Positions 25,180 to 37,386 of a stretch of 64,000 bases of DNA are shown piece after piece. Below the pieces are notes generated by a model. The model was not told the DNA's origin, did no database searches, and saw only the letters and a list, made by a program, of their open reading frames with translations. Both the position numbers and the translations under genes were made by a program. Within the stretch, counting starts at the first letter, position 1; every line of letters begins with the position of its first letter. Source of the DNA: Reyranella sp. (GTDB lineage: Bacteria > Pseudomonadota > Alphaproteobacteria > Reyranellales > Reyranellaceae); contig JAIEOV010000048.1 in NCBI GenBank assembly GCA_019750135.1, positions 99,074-163,073 of the forward strand, given 5' to 3'.

Positions 25180-25502
25180 TTAATTGGGGCGCGCGCGCGG
25201 CAGCGGATGGCGGCGCTGCAACCACAGCAGCACGAAGCCGAACACGGGGGTGAGAATGTCGAGGTAGAAGATGATGGCGGCGTTGCCGGGCGCGAAGTTG
25301 CGCGCCCTCACCATCTGGTAGACGCGACTCCCAGTCCGAAGAAGATGTGCCAGGCGAGGAGCCTGTCGACCACCAGCGCGGTGCCGCGCGGCGCCGGCGC
25401 GCGAGCGATGGCGATCAGCGAGGCCACGAGACCCGTCATCACCAAGTTGAGTGGAAAATTCGCGACGAGGAATGCGACGATCCCGGCGATCATGCCTGCC
25501 AT
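25180..25502 (-). pseudogene. Broken small multi-span membrane protein gene
   Basis: The N-terminal half (MIAGIVAFLVANFPLNLVMT ... LLAWHIFFGLGV) reads in one frame and ends at a stop near 25308. The C-terminal half (YQMVRARNFAPGNAAIIFYL, then DILTPVFGFVLLWLQ) reads in another frame starting around 25320. In intact relatives, as I recall them (DUF6790-like membrane proteins), about 60 residues separate these two blocks. The simplest reading is an internal deletion with loss of frame. A sequencing error alone would not explain the missing middle. Confidence 0.65.
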
Positions 25503-25567
25503 GCCTTCGGACGCCGTCGCGCCTCCATTGACAACATCCCGAAGCGGCGGGTCCAATCGAGTGTGCC

Positions 25568-26749
25568 ATGAACGATATCGGCCTTTCCACCCGCCCGCCA
25601 GATCCCGTCACCCGCGCTCGCTCGCTGGGCCCGGCGATTGCAGCCGTCGCCGACCAGATCGAGACGCTGCAGGACTTCCCCGAGCCGCTGATCAGTGCGT
25701 TGCACGACTCGCGGCTGTTCCGCCTGCTGCTGCCGCGCTCGCTCGGCGGCGAGGAAGTCGAGCCGTGGGTCTATGTCGCGGCGATCGAGGAGATCGCACG
25801 CCACGACGGTTCGCTGGGCTGGAACATGTTCGTCGCCAACAGCTCGGCCCTGATCGCACCCTTCATTCCGTTCGAGGCGGCACGCACGATCTACGGCGAT
25901 CCCCGCGGCCTGATCTCGTGGGGGCCGCCCAACCAGCACAAGCTCGTGGCCGCGCCGGGCGGCTATCGCGTCAATGGCGAATGGCATTTCTCGTCGGGCT
26001 ATCGCCAGGCCAGCTGGATCGGCGCGCACGGCAACGTCGTGGAGGCTGACGGCTCGCTGCGCCGCAACCGTTTCGGCCGGCCGACCGTGCGCACGGTGCT
26101 GATGCCCAAGGCCGAGACGACGCAGATCCGCGACTGGCACACGCTCGGCATGCGCGGCACCGCGTCCGAAGGCTATTCCGTCGCCGACGTCTTCGTGCCT
26201 GAGGTCTTCTCCGGCACGCGCGAGGATCCGACGCTGCGACGCGACAAGGGCCCGCTCTACGCCTTTACCATGCAGGGGCTCTATGCCTGCGGCGTGGCGG
26301 CGGTGGCGCTCGGCATCGCCCGCGCCATGCTCGACGCCTTCATCGAGCTCGCCGCCACCAAGACGCCGCGCTACCTCGCGCGGCTGGCCGACAATCCCAG
26401 CGTCCAGTCCGACGTCGCCCGCCGCGAGGCCGACATCGGCTCGGCGCGCGCCTGGCTGGTCGAGATCCTGAAGGACGTGCACGGCCGCGCCGACGAGGTC
26501 GAGCCCATCGGCACGACCGACCGCGCCCGCGTGCGCCTCGCCTGCACCCAGGCCATCCACCAGGCGGAGAAGACGGCGGACTGGGTCTACAAGGCCGCCG
26601 GAACCTCGGCGATCTTCCGGGGCACGCCGTTCGAGCGGCGCTTCCGCGACATCCATACGCTGTCGCAGCAGATCCAGTCGCGCGAGGCGCATTTCGAGAC
26701 GGTGGGCCGCATCCTGTTCAACGGCGACCCCGACGGCACGTTCATGTAA
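25568..26749 (+). CDS. Acyl-CoA dehydrogenase-like flavoprotein (possibly class D flavin monooxygenase)
   Basis: This 393-residue protein has the acyl-CoA dehydrogenase fold in order: N-terminal helical domain (DFPEPLISALHDSRLFRLLL), beta middle domain with NGEWHFSSGYRQASW and HTLGMRGTASEGYSV, and C-terminal helical domain ending FRRFRDIHT-like (RRFRDIHTLSQQIQSREAHF). The GTASEGYSV and DIHTLSQQ signatures are closer to the HpaB/HsaA-type oxygenase branch than to true dehydrogenases. No flavin reductase gene is adjacent, so the substrate and reaction are open. The ATG at 25568 is used. Confidence 0.85.
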   Translation: MNDIGLSTRPPDPVTRARSLGPAIAAVADQIETLQDFPEPLISALHDSRLFRLLLPRSLGGEEVEPWVYVAAIEEIARHDGSLGWNMFVANSSALIAPFIPFEAARTIYGDPRGLISWGPPNQHKLVAAPGGYRVNGEWHFSSGYRQASWIGAHGNVVEADGSLRRNRFGRPTVRTVLMPKAETTQIRDWHTLGMRGTASEGYSVADVFVPEVFSGTREDPTLRRDKGPLYAFTMQGLYACGVAAVALGIARAMLDAFIELAATKTPRYLARLADNPSVQSDVARREADIGSARAWLVEILKDVHGRADEVEPIGTTDRARVRLACTQAIHQAEKTADWVYKAAGTSAIFRGTPFERRFRDIHTLSQQIQSREAHFETVGRILFNGDPDGTFM

Positions 26750-26777
26750 GCGGGCAACGCCCGACGTCGCCGGCCGC

Positions 26778-27257
26778 TCAACGACTGAAGCGGTCGAGCG
26801 CCTCGATATGCATCTTGTTGAAGCCGCTCAGGCTCACGTCGGCGACGCCGCCGACGCGGTCGGCGCCCCGGAACTCGAGCCGCAGGATCTCGCCCTGGTG
26901 CATGCGCTCGCGGAGTTGGCTGGCGATGCGGCCACGCAGCAGGCAGGCCTGGCCGGTGCACATGCCGAACTCATAGGCCTCGCCACCGTCGACGCGGGCG
27001 ACGATGCGCGCGGGCGCCGGCAGGCCGACGGCCAGGAATATGCCGCTTCCGACCCGGTAGATGAAACCCATGTGGAACGCCGGATCGGTGCTCTTCACCT
27101 CGACGGCAACCTCGCAGTCGCGCTTGTTCGCGAGTCGATCGAAGGCGCATTCGACGAACCATTCGCCTTCGGTGGCCTGACGAACGGGCGCCTGCGCGGA
27201 GAATATGCCGGTGGCGAGGACGACCCCGATCGTCCCCAACTTCCAAGTTGTGAACAT
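26778..27257 (-). CDS. Exported protein, invasion-associated locus B (IalB)-like
   Basis: This 159-residue protein has a signal peptide (MFTTWKLGTIGVVLATGIFS, then AQA). The pattern EWFVECAFD ... DCEVAVEV ... VGLPAPARIVARVDGGE ... GMCTGQACLLRG is reminiscent of IalB-family proteins, with paired cysteines that could form periplasmic disulfides. The start at 27257 gives a proper signal peptide; the longer frame to 27338 runs into AT-rich non-coding DNA. The family match is by eye and only moderately sure. IalB proteins are widespread in free-living alphaproteobacteria despite the name. Confidence 0.62.
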   Translation of the reverse strand: MFTTWKLGTIGVVLATGIFSAQAPVRQATEGEWFVECAFDRLANKRDCEVAVEVKSTDPAFHMGFIYRVGSGIFLAVGLPAPARIVARVDGGEAYEFGMCTGQACLLRGRIASQLRERMHQGEILRLEFRGADRVGGVADVSLSGFNKMHIEALDRFSR

Positions 27258-27433
27258 CCCCCAACCCCAAAAACAATTTACGTCAATTATTTGTTCAATA
27301 ATGCTAACCGTTGTACATGAAAGGGATCCGCAAGGCAAAGTTTTCCATTACAAACCAATGGGATAGCGCAAATAACTGCAAGGGAGAACGAACCTGCCTC
27401 CCTGGTTTTTTCAGCTGTTCCAGGGCCTAAGAC

Positions 27434-27452
27434 GTATTACGTGATGTAATAC
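27434..27452. promoter_or_regulatory. Operator-like dyad GTATTAC-N5-GTAATAC
   Basis: Perfect 7-bp arms with a 5-base spacer lie in the unusually AT-rich gap 27258-27517. Two minus-strand genes flank the gap: the IalB-like gene, whose start faces it at 27257, and the lipoprotein gene, which ends at 27518. The dyad is 177 bp upstream of the IalB-like gene and could be a regulator binding site. No gene was seen elsewhere in this gap. Confidence 0.4.
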
Positions 27453-27517
27453 ATTAGTTGAGACCCAACAGGTTATTGCATCATTGCAGTTTGACTGGAG
27501 ATTCGTTCTCACTCTGG

Positions 27518-27955
27518 TCATTGCGGCTCGACCCTGCGTGCCAAACGGACCGCCGCCTGGCCCTGATCGGGCGGGACTTCAGCCACCTCGCACCCTGGCG
27601 TCCACAAGCCCATCGTCATCGTGACCTCGACGAAACGCGTCTGACCGTTGTCGACCTGAACCTGCCCGTTGCCGGTCTTGTCGCCTATCTTGCAGCCGAT
27701 CTCGACCGGGCCGGGCGGGCCTTCGACGCGGATGAACGTGTTGTAACCGAGCTGGGCCGACGATCCGCCGACCAGGCTGACATCGATCGGACGGGCCATG
27801 CCTAAAAGGCCCGAGCGATACACGTACAGTGCGCCCTTGTCGGGCGCCGGCCGGTCGAAGCGCTTGGCCTCCTGGTCGGCCTGCGGCGGCGCCGAGGGGC
27901 TGCCGGCGCAACCGGCGAGCAGAAGCAGGAATGATGGCAGGCCCAGGCGTCGCAT
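27518..27955 (-). CDS. Lipoprotein, DUF2846-like
   Basis: This 145-residue protein has a lipobox LLAGC at residues 12-16 after a hydrophobic signal. The mature part has ALYVYRSGLLGMARPIDVSL, GYNTFIRVEGPPGPVEIGC and VDNGQTRFVEVTM, a layout like DUF2846 proteins (small beta-rich lipoproteins of unknown function). It is probably anchored to the outer membrane. It is the last gene before an AT-rich gap. Confidence 0.72.
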   Translation of the reverse strand: MRRLGLPSFLLLLAGCAGSPSAPPQADQEAKRFDRPAPDKGALYVYRSGLLGMARPIDVSLVGGSSAQLGYNTFIRVEGPPGPVEIGCKIGDKTGNGQVQVDNGQTRFVEVTMTMGLWTPGCEVAEVPPDQGQAAVRLARRVEPQ

Positions 27956-28001
27956 CGTACGTCCTCCGGACGAGTCAACGCATGAGAAAGCGCGAGGCTC
28001 C

Positions 28002-28072
28002 GTCTTGCGGACCGCCGGCGTCTCGCCGGGTCAAGCTCATGATGCCGGCCAGAGGCCGGCGGTCCGGAAGAC
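28002..28072. repeat. Intergenic palindrome, family B (copy 2, degraded)
   Basis: The outer arms GTCTTGCGGACCGCCGGC and GCCGGCGGTCCGGAAGAC pair with one mismatch. The inner part is diverged compared with the copy at 5007-5079. It ends exactly before the stop codon of the DUF2252 gene. Confidence 0.78.
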
Positions 28073-29551
28073 TTAGACGACGCTCCCCGCCGCCGCCTTG
28101 ATACGGCCGGCGCGGCGCGCCTTGTCGAGCGCGGCGTGGTCCTGGTCGGTCTGCTTGGCGTAGGCCACCGCGAACTTGGCGATCGCCTCGTCGAGCGTGT
28201 CAGACGTACCGCAGTAACCCGCGATCATCGCCGGATCGCCGGTCTTGGCGTGCGCCAGCGCCAGCGCCCAGCCGCACAGGCCGCAATATTCGATGAACTT
28301 GCCGATGCCCTCCTCGTTGCCCTCCTCGAAGGTGGCGCTGCCCTTCATGTCGGCGAGCTGGCGGACGTAGAAGTGCTTGCCATCGGCCCCGCCCCAACCG
28401 AGGAAGATGTCGGGCGATCCCTGGGTGGCGCGCTGCCCGATCACCACGCGCTGTCCCTCGTTGCTGACCGCCAGCCGCAAGTCGACATGGGGCGCGAGCA
28501 CCGAGGGCTTGGCCTCCTTGACCTGCAGGAACAGCGGATCGTCGTCGTCGACGCCCTGCAGGAACAGCACCCAGCAGGCCGTGCCGACACTGCCCACGCC
28601 CACCACCTTGCGCGCGGCATCGACCAGCCGATAGCGCGCGAGCAGGCGCTGGCGATCGAGCGACAGGGAGCTGACATAGCCGGATACCACCTCGTTCAGG
28701 GCTTCGCGCACGGGCGTCCCCTGCTCCGTATGGGTCTCGCGCACGATCAGCGGCACGTCCTCGACGATGCGCGGTTCGCCATTGACCTGCTCGGTGAGCT
28801 TGTCGAGCGAGCGGATATGCCCCTTCGCCCGCGCCTTGGCGATGGTGCGCTCGGCATCGCGTCGCACGCGCGGCGAGAGGGCATCGAGCATCTCGCGCTC
28901 GTCGATCGTGTCGTACCACACCTCGAGATAGCCCATCTCGGCGTAGTCGCGCATGCGCTGGCGATAGCTCGCCACGCAAGCGGCCGCCGCCTCGGCGGCG
29001 GCCGCCTTGTCGCCACCCATGAAGCGTACGGCGACCGCGGCGCTGGCGGCGAGGCGCTTCAAGTCCCATTCCCACGGCCCGGGATGGACCTCGTCGAAAT
29101 CGTTGATGGCGAACACCAGGTTGCGCTCGGCCGAGGCATAGACGCCGAAATTGGAGACGTGCATGTCGCCGCAGGCGCCGACCGCCATGCCGGTGACCGG
29201 CGTGCGCGACAGGTCGCTCGCCATGACAGCCGCCGAGCCGCGCAGGAAGGCGAAGGGCGAGACCAGCATGCGCGCATAGCGCACCGGCACCAGCTTCTGG
29301 ATGCGCCCGATATTCTGCTGCTCGAGGATGTCGATAGGATCGGGCCGGTCGGCCTTCTTGTCGTAGGCGGCGTGAGCGGTGCGCGGCACCTTCTCGCGCA
29401 GTGCCTTGCCGGCCGCCAGACGCTCCTCCACCGAAGGCCGCTTGGCCTCGAACATGTCGGCCAGCCGGTTGCGCTCGTGGCCGTAGAGCATCCGGTAATA
29501 GCTCGGATCGATGTTTCCCTTCAGCTCGGCGACGGTCACGGCTGCCCCCAC
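28073..29551 (-). CDS. DUF2252 family protein
   Basis: This 492-residue protein matches the DUF2252 family. Marks are SPFAFLRGSAAVMASDL, GDMHVSNFGVYAS, LVFAINDFDEVHPGPWEWDL and the C-terminal ALALAHAKTGDPAMIAGYCG. The HxxNFG and NDFDE motifs resemble the catalytic and metal sites of protein-kinase-like phosphotransferases, so an aminoglycoside-kinase-like fold is plausible (inference). The function is uncharacterised. The annotated start is a GTG at 29551 with a weak ribosome site; a second GTG 12 bases downstream, after GGGGGC, is an alternative. Confidence 0.85.
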   Translation of the reverse strand: MGAAVTVAELKGNIDPSYYRMLYGHERNRLADMFEAKRPSVEERLAAGKALREKVPRTAHAAYDKKADRPDPIDILEQQNIGRIQKLVPVRYARMLVSPFAFLRGSAAVMASDLSRTPVTGMAVGACGDMHVSNFGVYASAERNLVFAINDFDEVHPGPWEWDLKRLAASAAVAVRFMGGDKAAAAEAAAACVASYRQRMRDYAEMGYLEVWYDTIDEREMLDALSPRVRRDAERTIAKARAKGHIRSLDKLTEQVNGEPRIVEDVPLIVRETHTEQGTPVREALNEVVSGYVSSLSLDRQRLLARYRLVDAARKVVGVGSVGTACWVLFLQGVDDDDPLFLQVKEAKPSVLAPHVDLRLAVSNEGQRVVIGQRATQGSPDIFLGWGGADGKHFYVRQLADMKGSATFEEGNEEGIGKFIEYCGLCGWALALAHAKTGDPAMIAGYCGTSDTLDEAIAKFAVAYAKQTDQDHAALDKARRAGRIKAAAGSVV

Positions 29552-29578
29552 TCGTTGCTTGCAACGCCGTGGCCGAGT

Positions 29579-29992
29579 TTAGCCCGGCGGCGGCGTGGCG
29601 TGGATGGTCACAGTGTTACAGCCGCTGCCCTGCCAGCGATAGGACCGCGTCGAACCCTTGGTGACCGTCCATTCGACGATGCAGCCCTGGCGCACCAGGG
29701 TGGGCGGGAAGCCGCCGATCGGCATCCACAGGCCCCAGCCGACGCGCTGGTAGGTCGGCGCCCAGCCGCCGGTGATGTACGACGTGTCCCAGCGCCATTG
29801 CAGGATCTTGGTTTCCTCGTCGAGCTGGTAGGTGTTGTCCGGGATGCGCCCCATGCCGCCCAGCAACGAGCGCTCGTTGCTGCCGGCCATTTCGCGCAGC
29901 CTCATGTCGAATTCCTGGTTGGTCTGCCCGGCGCAGGCGGCGGCTAGCGAGAGCAGCGAAAGGGCGACGACGGCCCGAATGGCGGCACGCAT
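29579..29992 (-). CDS. Putative lipoprotein, hypothetical
   Basis: This 137-residue protein has a hydrophobic signal ending LAAACAG (lipobox, Cys at about residue 20). The mature part has NQEFDMRLREMAGSNERSLL and a Trp/Gly-rich region (ILQWRWDTSYITGGWAPTYQ). Two late cysteines (QGCIVEW and GSGCNTV) may pair. It lies 27 bp upstream of DUF2252 on the same strand. I do not recognise the family. Confidence 0.65.
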   Translation of the reverse strand: MRAAIRAVVALSLLSLAAACAGQTNQEFDMRLREMAGSNERSLLGGMGRIPDNTYQLDEETKILQWRWDTSYITGGWAPTYQRVGWGLWMPIGGFPPTLVRQGCIVEWTVTKGSTRSYRWQGSGCNTVTIHATPPPG

Positions 29993-30086
29993 GCAACACT
30001 CCGATCGCGGCGCCTGCGAGGGTGCGCTGCGTTGCGCGCGCGGGTCAAGCCCGGGTAAATGACACCGTCGTGAGGTCGGGGGAGCA

Positions 30087-31394
30087 TTGAGGGCGCTGGT
30101 CTTTTTCCTGTTCGCAGCGCTGCTCGTCTGGGGCCAGTTCCAGCGGACCTACACCGACTCCGAGCGCTACGGCCACTACGCCGATATCATGCCGTCGGAC
30201 TGGAAGGCCACCAACGTCTGGCTGGACGCCGCCGATTGCGCGCTCGAGCGCGGCGTCTGGCTCGCCGTCTGCGAGCAGGGAAAGCTGGTGCCGATGTCGG
30301 AGCGCGCCATTGCCGACGATCCGGGCCACGCCCTGCTGCTCGGCCTGTGGTCGATGGCGACGCGCCGGCACGCCGACCTGATCGACGTGGCGCGCCTCAA
30401 CACCCTCACCGACACGATCGGGCTGCTAACCTTGGCCGGCCTGTTGTTCACGCTGCGTGCGTACATCGCCTCGGTCGTGCTGCTGTGGAAGGGACCGGTC
30501 GAATATCTCGGCTGGATGGGCACCTCGCCGCACTGGGCCTATATCGGCCTAGTGAGCCTCGCCGCCGTCCTGCCGATGGCCCTGGCAGCGCGCGAGATGG
30601 GCCTGCTGTCGCGCCGCGCGGCCAATGGGTGGATCGCCGCCGGCCTCGTGTTCCTTGGCATGGCGACGCTGATGCGAGAATCGATCGGCATGATGGGGTT
30701 GATGGTCACCGCCGCGGTGGCGATCGTCCTGCTGGCGCGCCGCTTCCGCCCCGCTCCCGTGCTGCTGGTCGGCGTGCTCGCCGTCCTCGCCTTCACCACG
30801 CCGCGCTGGGTGGTGATGGCGCGCGACGCCGCCTTCGACATGCAGAAAGCCGATCGCCTGGCCACGCACGGCCTGTCGCACACGCTCTATCTCGGCCTGG
30901 GCTTCGTCGAGAACAAGTGGGGCATCCGCTACGACGACGACTACGGCGAGGAGATCGCGGACAAGGCCGGCATCGTCTGGTGCTCGCCCGAGTATTTCCG
31001 CCTGATGGGGAAGCTTTACCTGGCGCGCTGGGCGGAGGACCCGGCCGAGGTGGTGCGCATCTATCTCGCAAAGGCGTGGATACTGCTCGGCACGCCGACG
31101 CTCTATCCCGGACCACCGTTCGGCATCGTGCTGGCGATCGGGCTGGTGCATTTCCTGGCGGCGACGGCGTTCGGCGCCTGGCGGCGGCTCGACTTCAGGC
31201 AGGGGTTGGTGATCGAGGGCGTCGCGGTGGCCTTCGCCGGCCTGTTCCTCGCCCAGGCGATGGCCGCGCTGCCCAGCCACAACTACGCCATGCCGGTGAA
31301 CGCCTTCGTGCTGGTCCTGTTCGGCGTGATCGTCGAGTTCTTCGCCCGCTTCGTAATCAATTTCCTCTCCCCCGCTAGGGAGAGAGGAGTATGA
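30087..31394 (+). CDS. Polytopic membrane protein of unknown function
   Basis: This 435-residue protein has about nine or ten hydrophobic segments. It begins with MRALVFFLFAALLVWGQFQR and then an extra-membrane loop of about 80 residues with acidic and aromatic positions (YTDSERYGHYADIMPSDWKA). The layout recalls GT-C-type glycosyltransferases or polymerases, but no diagnostic motif was seen. The start is TTG at 30087, with GGGGGAG two bases before it; no ATG or GTG lies in frame before residue 35, and an upstream in-frame stop is at 30060. The C-terminus overlaps no gene. Confidence 0.65.
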   Translation: MRALVFFLFAALLVWGQFQRTYTDSERYGHYADIMPSDWKATNVWLDAADCALERGVWLAVCEQGKLVPMSERAIADDPGHALLLGLWSMATRRHADLIDVARLNTLTDTIGLLTLAGLLFTLRAYIASVVLLWKGPVEYLGWMGTSPHWAYIGLVSLAAVLPMALAAREMGLLSRRAANGWIAAGLVFLGMATLMRESIGMMGLMVTAAVAIVLLARRFRPAPVLLVGVLAVLAFTTPRWVVMARDAAFDMQKADRLATHGLSHTLYLGLGFVENKWGIRYDDDYGEEIADKAGIVWCSPEYFRLMGKLYLARWAEDPAEVVRIYLAKAWILLGTPTLYPGPPFGIVLAIGLVHFLAATAFGAWRRLDFRQGLVIEGVAVAFAGLFLAQAMAALPSHNYAMPVNAFVLVLFGVIVEFFARFVINFLSPARERGV

Positions 31395-31403
31395 AGCACA
31401 GAA

Positions 31404-31783
31404 CTACTTGCTGCCCCCGCCGCCAATCGGGGTGTTGAACGTCGAGACGCGGTTCCACCAGGAACTGACCGCGTTCTGGTTCTTGGGCGCCCAGCCGCGC
31501 GCTTCCATGCAGCGCGCCGTCATGCGGTCGACGTTGTTCTTGTAGCCCTGGTTGTCCATGGTCCGGTAGAGATCCTGCTGGCCGTAGCGCTCGCGTTCGC
31601 CGTCGAACGTCGCCCGGCGCTGGTCCTCGATGTTGCGCTCCTGCTGGGCCTGGGCGCGGACCTGGGCGCGGCACTGCGACTCGTCCTTGGTCATCTGCTC
31701 GGCGTCCTTGCCTTCCATGGAGAAGTTCTTCGGCGCGCACGCAGCCGTCGCCAGCCCCAGGGCAGCGAGAAGGATGAGCCCCC

Positions 31784-31787
<4 letters not shown>
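31404..31787 (-). CDS. Putative lipoprotein, hypothetical
   Basis: This 127-residue protein has a signal MRGLILLAALGLATAACAPK with lipobox TAAC (Cys17). The mature chain is Gln/Arg/Glu-rich (RAQVRAQAQQERNIEDQRRA), probably helical, with two cysteines (SQCRAQ and ARCMEARGW). The C-terminus is Gly-rich. It overlaps the alaS stop by four bases (ATGA), so it is translated from the alaS transcript. Confidence 0.68.
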
Positions 31788-34438
<2,651 letters not shown>

Positions 34439-34495
34439 GCGGTGCTTGTAGCGTGCGGGCCAAGCCTTCGTCCAGAACGGGGAACCTGCCGGAAA

Positions 34496-35188
34496 ATGGC
34501 CGAATCGGCCCATTCCACCGCAACTTTACGCCTCACGATGGGCAATCTCAGGATCGTTCATCCGATCACCGTGCCCAACGCGGCGGTTCCCGCGGCCGAG
34601 GTCGTGCCCGCCCTCCAGGGGTTGGTGAACGCAGTCGTCGAGGCAGCAGAGATGGGCAAGGCGATCTCCTGCCGCAAGGGCTGCGGGGCGTGCTGCCGCC
34701 AGCTCGTGCCGGTATCGCGCACGGAGGGTGAGCGGCTACTGCAGGTCGTGGAGGCGATGCCGTCGGAAAGACGCAGGATACTGAAGGCGCGCTTCGCCGC
34801 CGCCGAAGCGGCGATCGAGGATGGCGGCCTCAAGGAGCGACAGGGACGCAGCGACCGTGAACTGTCGACGGCTTACTTCGCGCTGGGCGTGCCCTGCCCC
34901 TTTCTCGAGGACGAGAGCTGCTCGATCCATCCCGAGCGGCCATTGGTCTGCCGGGAGTATCTGGTGACGTCACCGGCTGAGTTGTGCGCGGGACCCGCGC
35001 AGGGGGGGGTGACGCCGGTACCCGTGCCCAAGGTGTCGATGGCCGCGCGCAGGCTGCAGGATGAGAAGGACGATTGGTTTCCGCTGGCCCTGTTGATGGC
35101 ATGGGGACGCACGCGGCCGCGCAAGGCGACGAGGCGGACAGGCCCCGAATGGATACAGCAATTCCTGAAGAGGCTGAGCGCCAAATAA
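34496..35188 (+). CDS. YkgJ-type zinc/iron-chelating cysteine-cluster protein
   Basis: This 230-residue protein has the CxxCxxCC-like cluster in SCRKGCGACCRQLVPVS (about residues 60-76), then CPFLEDESCSIHPERPLVCR with further cysteines. This fits the CxxCxxCC family (PF03692) thought to bind Zn or an Fe-S cluster. Its function is unproven. It is divergent from alaS, with 57 bp between the starts, and is followed by a strong hairpin. A start at 34433 (an extra 21 residues) is possible but overlaps the alaS start. Confidence 0.82.
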   Translation: MAESAHSTATLRLTMGNLRIVHPITVPNAAVPAAEVVPALQGLVNAVVEAAEMGKAISCRKGCGACCRQLVPVSRTEGERLLQVVEAMPSERRRILKARFAAAEAAIEDGGLKERQGRSDRELSTAYFALGVPCPFLEDESCSIHPERPLVCREYLVTSPAELCAGPAQGGVTPVPVPKVSMAARRLQDEKDDWFPLALLMAWGRTRPRKATRRTGPEWIQQFLKRLSAK

Positions 35189-35191
35189 AAA

Positions 35192-35229
35192 CGGGCCGAT
35201 GCTGTGCGTGGGGGTACAGCACCGGCCCG
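35192..35229 (+). terminator. Terminator-like hairpin after the cysteine-cluster gene
   Basis: Arms CGGGCCG-A-TGCTGT and ACAGCA-C-CGGCCCG pair over 13 bp with one A-C mismatch and a 10-nt loop. It lies three bases after the stop codon. Confidence 0.75.
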
Positions 35230-35267
35230 GCGACAGGAGACAGGGGGATCCTGGTCGCAAAACTCTC

Positions 35268-35342
35268 TTGTCATCCCGAGGCCGAAGGCCGAGGGACCTT
35301 TAAGGCTGCAGAAAAGGTCCCTCGCTACGCTCGGGATGACAA
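35268..35342. repeat. Intergenic palindrome, family C (copy 2)
   Basis: The ends are TTGTCATCCCGAG / CTCGGGATGACAA, with inner arms AGGGACCTTT and AAAAGGTCCCT. It is near-identical to the copy at 248-320 (differences at a few central bases). It sits 12 bp past the recA stop on the opposite flank, between convergent genes. Confidence 0.82.
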
Positions 35343-35354
35343 CGGGACTGAGGA

Positions 35355-36425
<1,071 letters not shown>

Positions 36426-36546
36426 TGGCTGTCTCCTCGTTCTCCCACGCCCCTGTCAGGAGCGGCAATGCGGATAAGTCCGCCGGGGGTCAGGCCAATG
36501 TACCCATTTTGTTCCGTTCGACAAGGGGGCAAATAACCCCATGATA

Positions 36547-36582
36547 GAACTAATGTTCTTGACACAAGTTCTAGATATGTTC
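36547..36582 (-). promoter_or_regulatory. LexA/SOS box region upstream of recA
   Basis: GTTC-TAGATAT-GTTC (36568-36582) is the alphaproteobacterial LexA direct repeat GTTC-N7-GTTC. An extra inverted pair GAAC-TAAT-GTTC lies at 36547-36558. It is 122-157 bases upstream of the recA start, on a transcript starting near here. The rest of the 36426-36625 gap shows nothing else. Confidence 0.75.
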
Positions 36583-36625
36583 GCCCCGATCGTTCGCCTC
36601 TATGGGGAAAGCGTTAATTGGGCGC

Positions 36626-37333
36626 TTAATCCTTGGGCGGCACGAACATGTAGCCCACACCCCTCACCGTGCGGATCGCCTCCGGGTGTGCGGGATCCTT
36701 CTCGACCTTGCGACGGATGCGGGTGATGCGCAGGTCCATGGCGCGATCGAACACCTCCATCTCGCGATGGCCGATGGTCTCGAGCAGCCAGTCGCGCGCC
36801 AGCGGCCGGTTGGGGTTCTCCGCGAACACCTTCAGGAGATCGAATTCGCTGGCCGACAGCGTCTCCTCGCTGCCATCGGCATCTACAAGCACACGCTTCT
36901 CGAGATCGAGCACACGCCTTCCCATGCGCACCCGCGGCCCGGCCGACGGCGCCGCCGTGCCCTGGGCACGGCGCAGCACGCTCTTGATGCGGGCCAGAAG
37001 CTCGCGCGGATCGAACGGCTTGGGGATGTAGTCGTCGGCGCCGGTCTCGAGGCCGACCACGCGATCGACCGTGTCGCCCGCCGCCGTCACCATGATGATG
37101 CAAATGCGGCCGCTCTTCTCGCGCAGCCAGCGGGCGACGGCGAACCCGTCCTCGCCGGGCAGGCCGACATCGAGCAGGACCAGGGCCGGCATCTCGCGCT
37201 CGACCATGCGGCGCAGCCCGGCCCCCGATTCGAAGCCGGAGACGCGGAAGCCCTGGCGGCTGAGATAGTCGAGCAGAAGCTGACGTTGAGCCGCCTCATC
37301 CTCGACCACGACGATATGTTGACGTTTGTCCAC
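36626..37333 (-). CDS. OmpR-family response regulator
   Basis: This 235-residue protein has an N-terminal receiver domain: acidic pair E11-D12, phospho-acceptor D55 in LLDVGLPGEDG, T83 and K105 in YIPKPFDP. A C-terminal winged helix follows, with SASEFDLLKVFAENPNRPLA, DRAMDLRITRIRRKVEKDP and IRTVRGVGYMFVP. No histidine kinase is adjacent on the same strand, so it is an orphan by position. It may pair with a kinase elsewhere, or functionally with the hybrid kinase at 38582 (speculation). Confidence 0.9.
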   Translation of the reverse strand: MDKRQHIVVVEDEAAQRQLLLDYLSRQGFRVSGFESGAGLRRMVEREMPALVLLDVGLPGEDGFAVARWLREKSGRICIIMVTAAGDTVDRVVGLETGADDYIPKPFDPRELLARIKSVLRRAQGTAAPSAGPRVRMGRRVLDLEKRVLVDADGSEETLSASEFDLLKVFAENPNRPLARDWLLETIGHREMEVFDRAMDLRITRIRRKVEKDPAHPEAIRTVRGVGYMFVPPKD

Positions 37334-37386
37334 TCTGCCCCCTGCCGCGGCAAGCCTAGCACAAGCCGCGCGGGGGAAAATGACCG

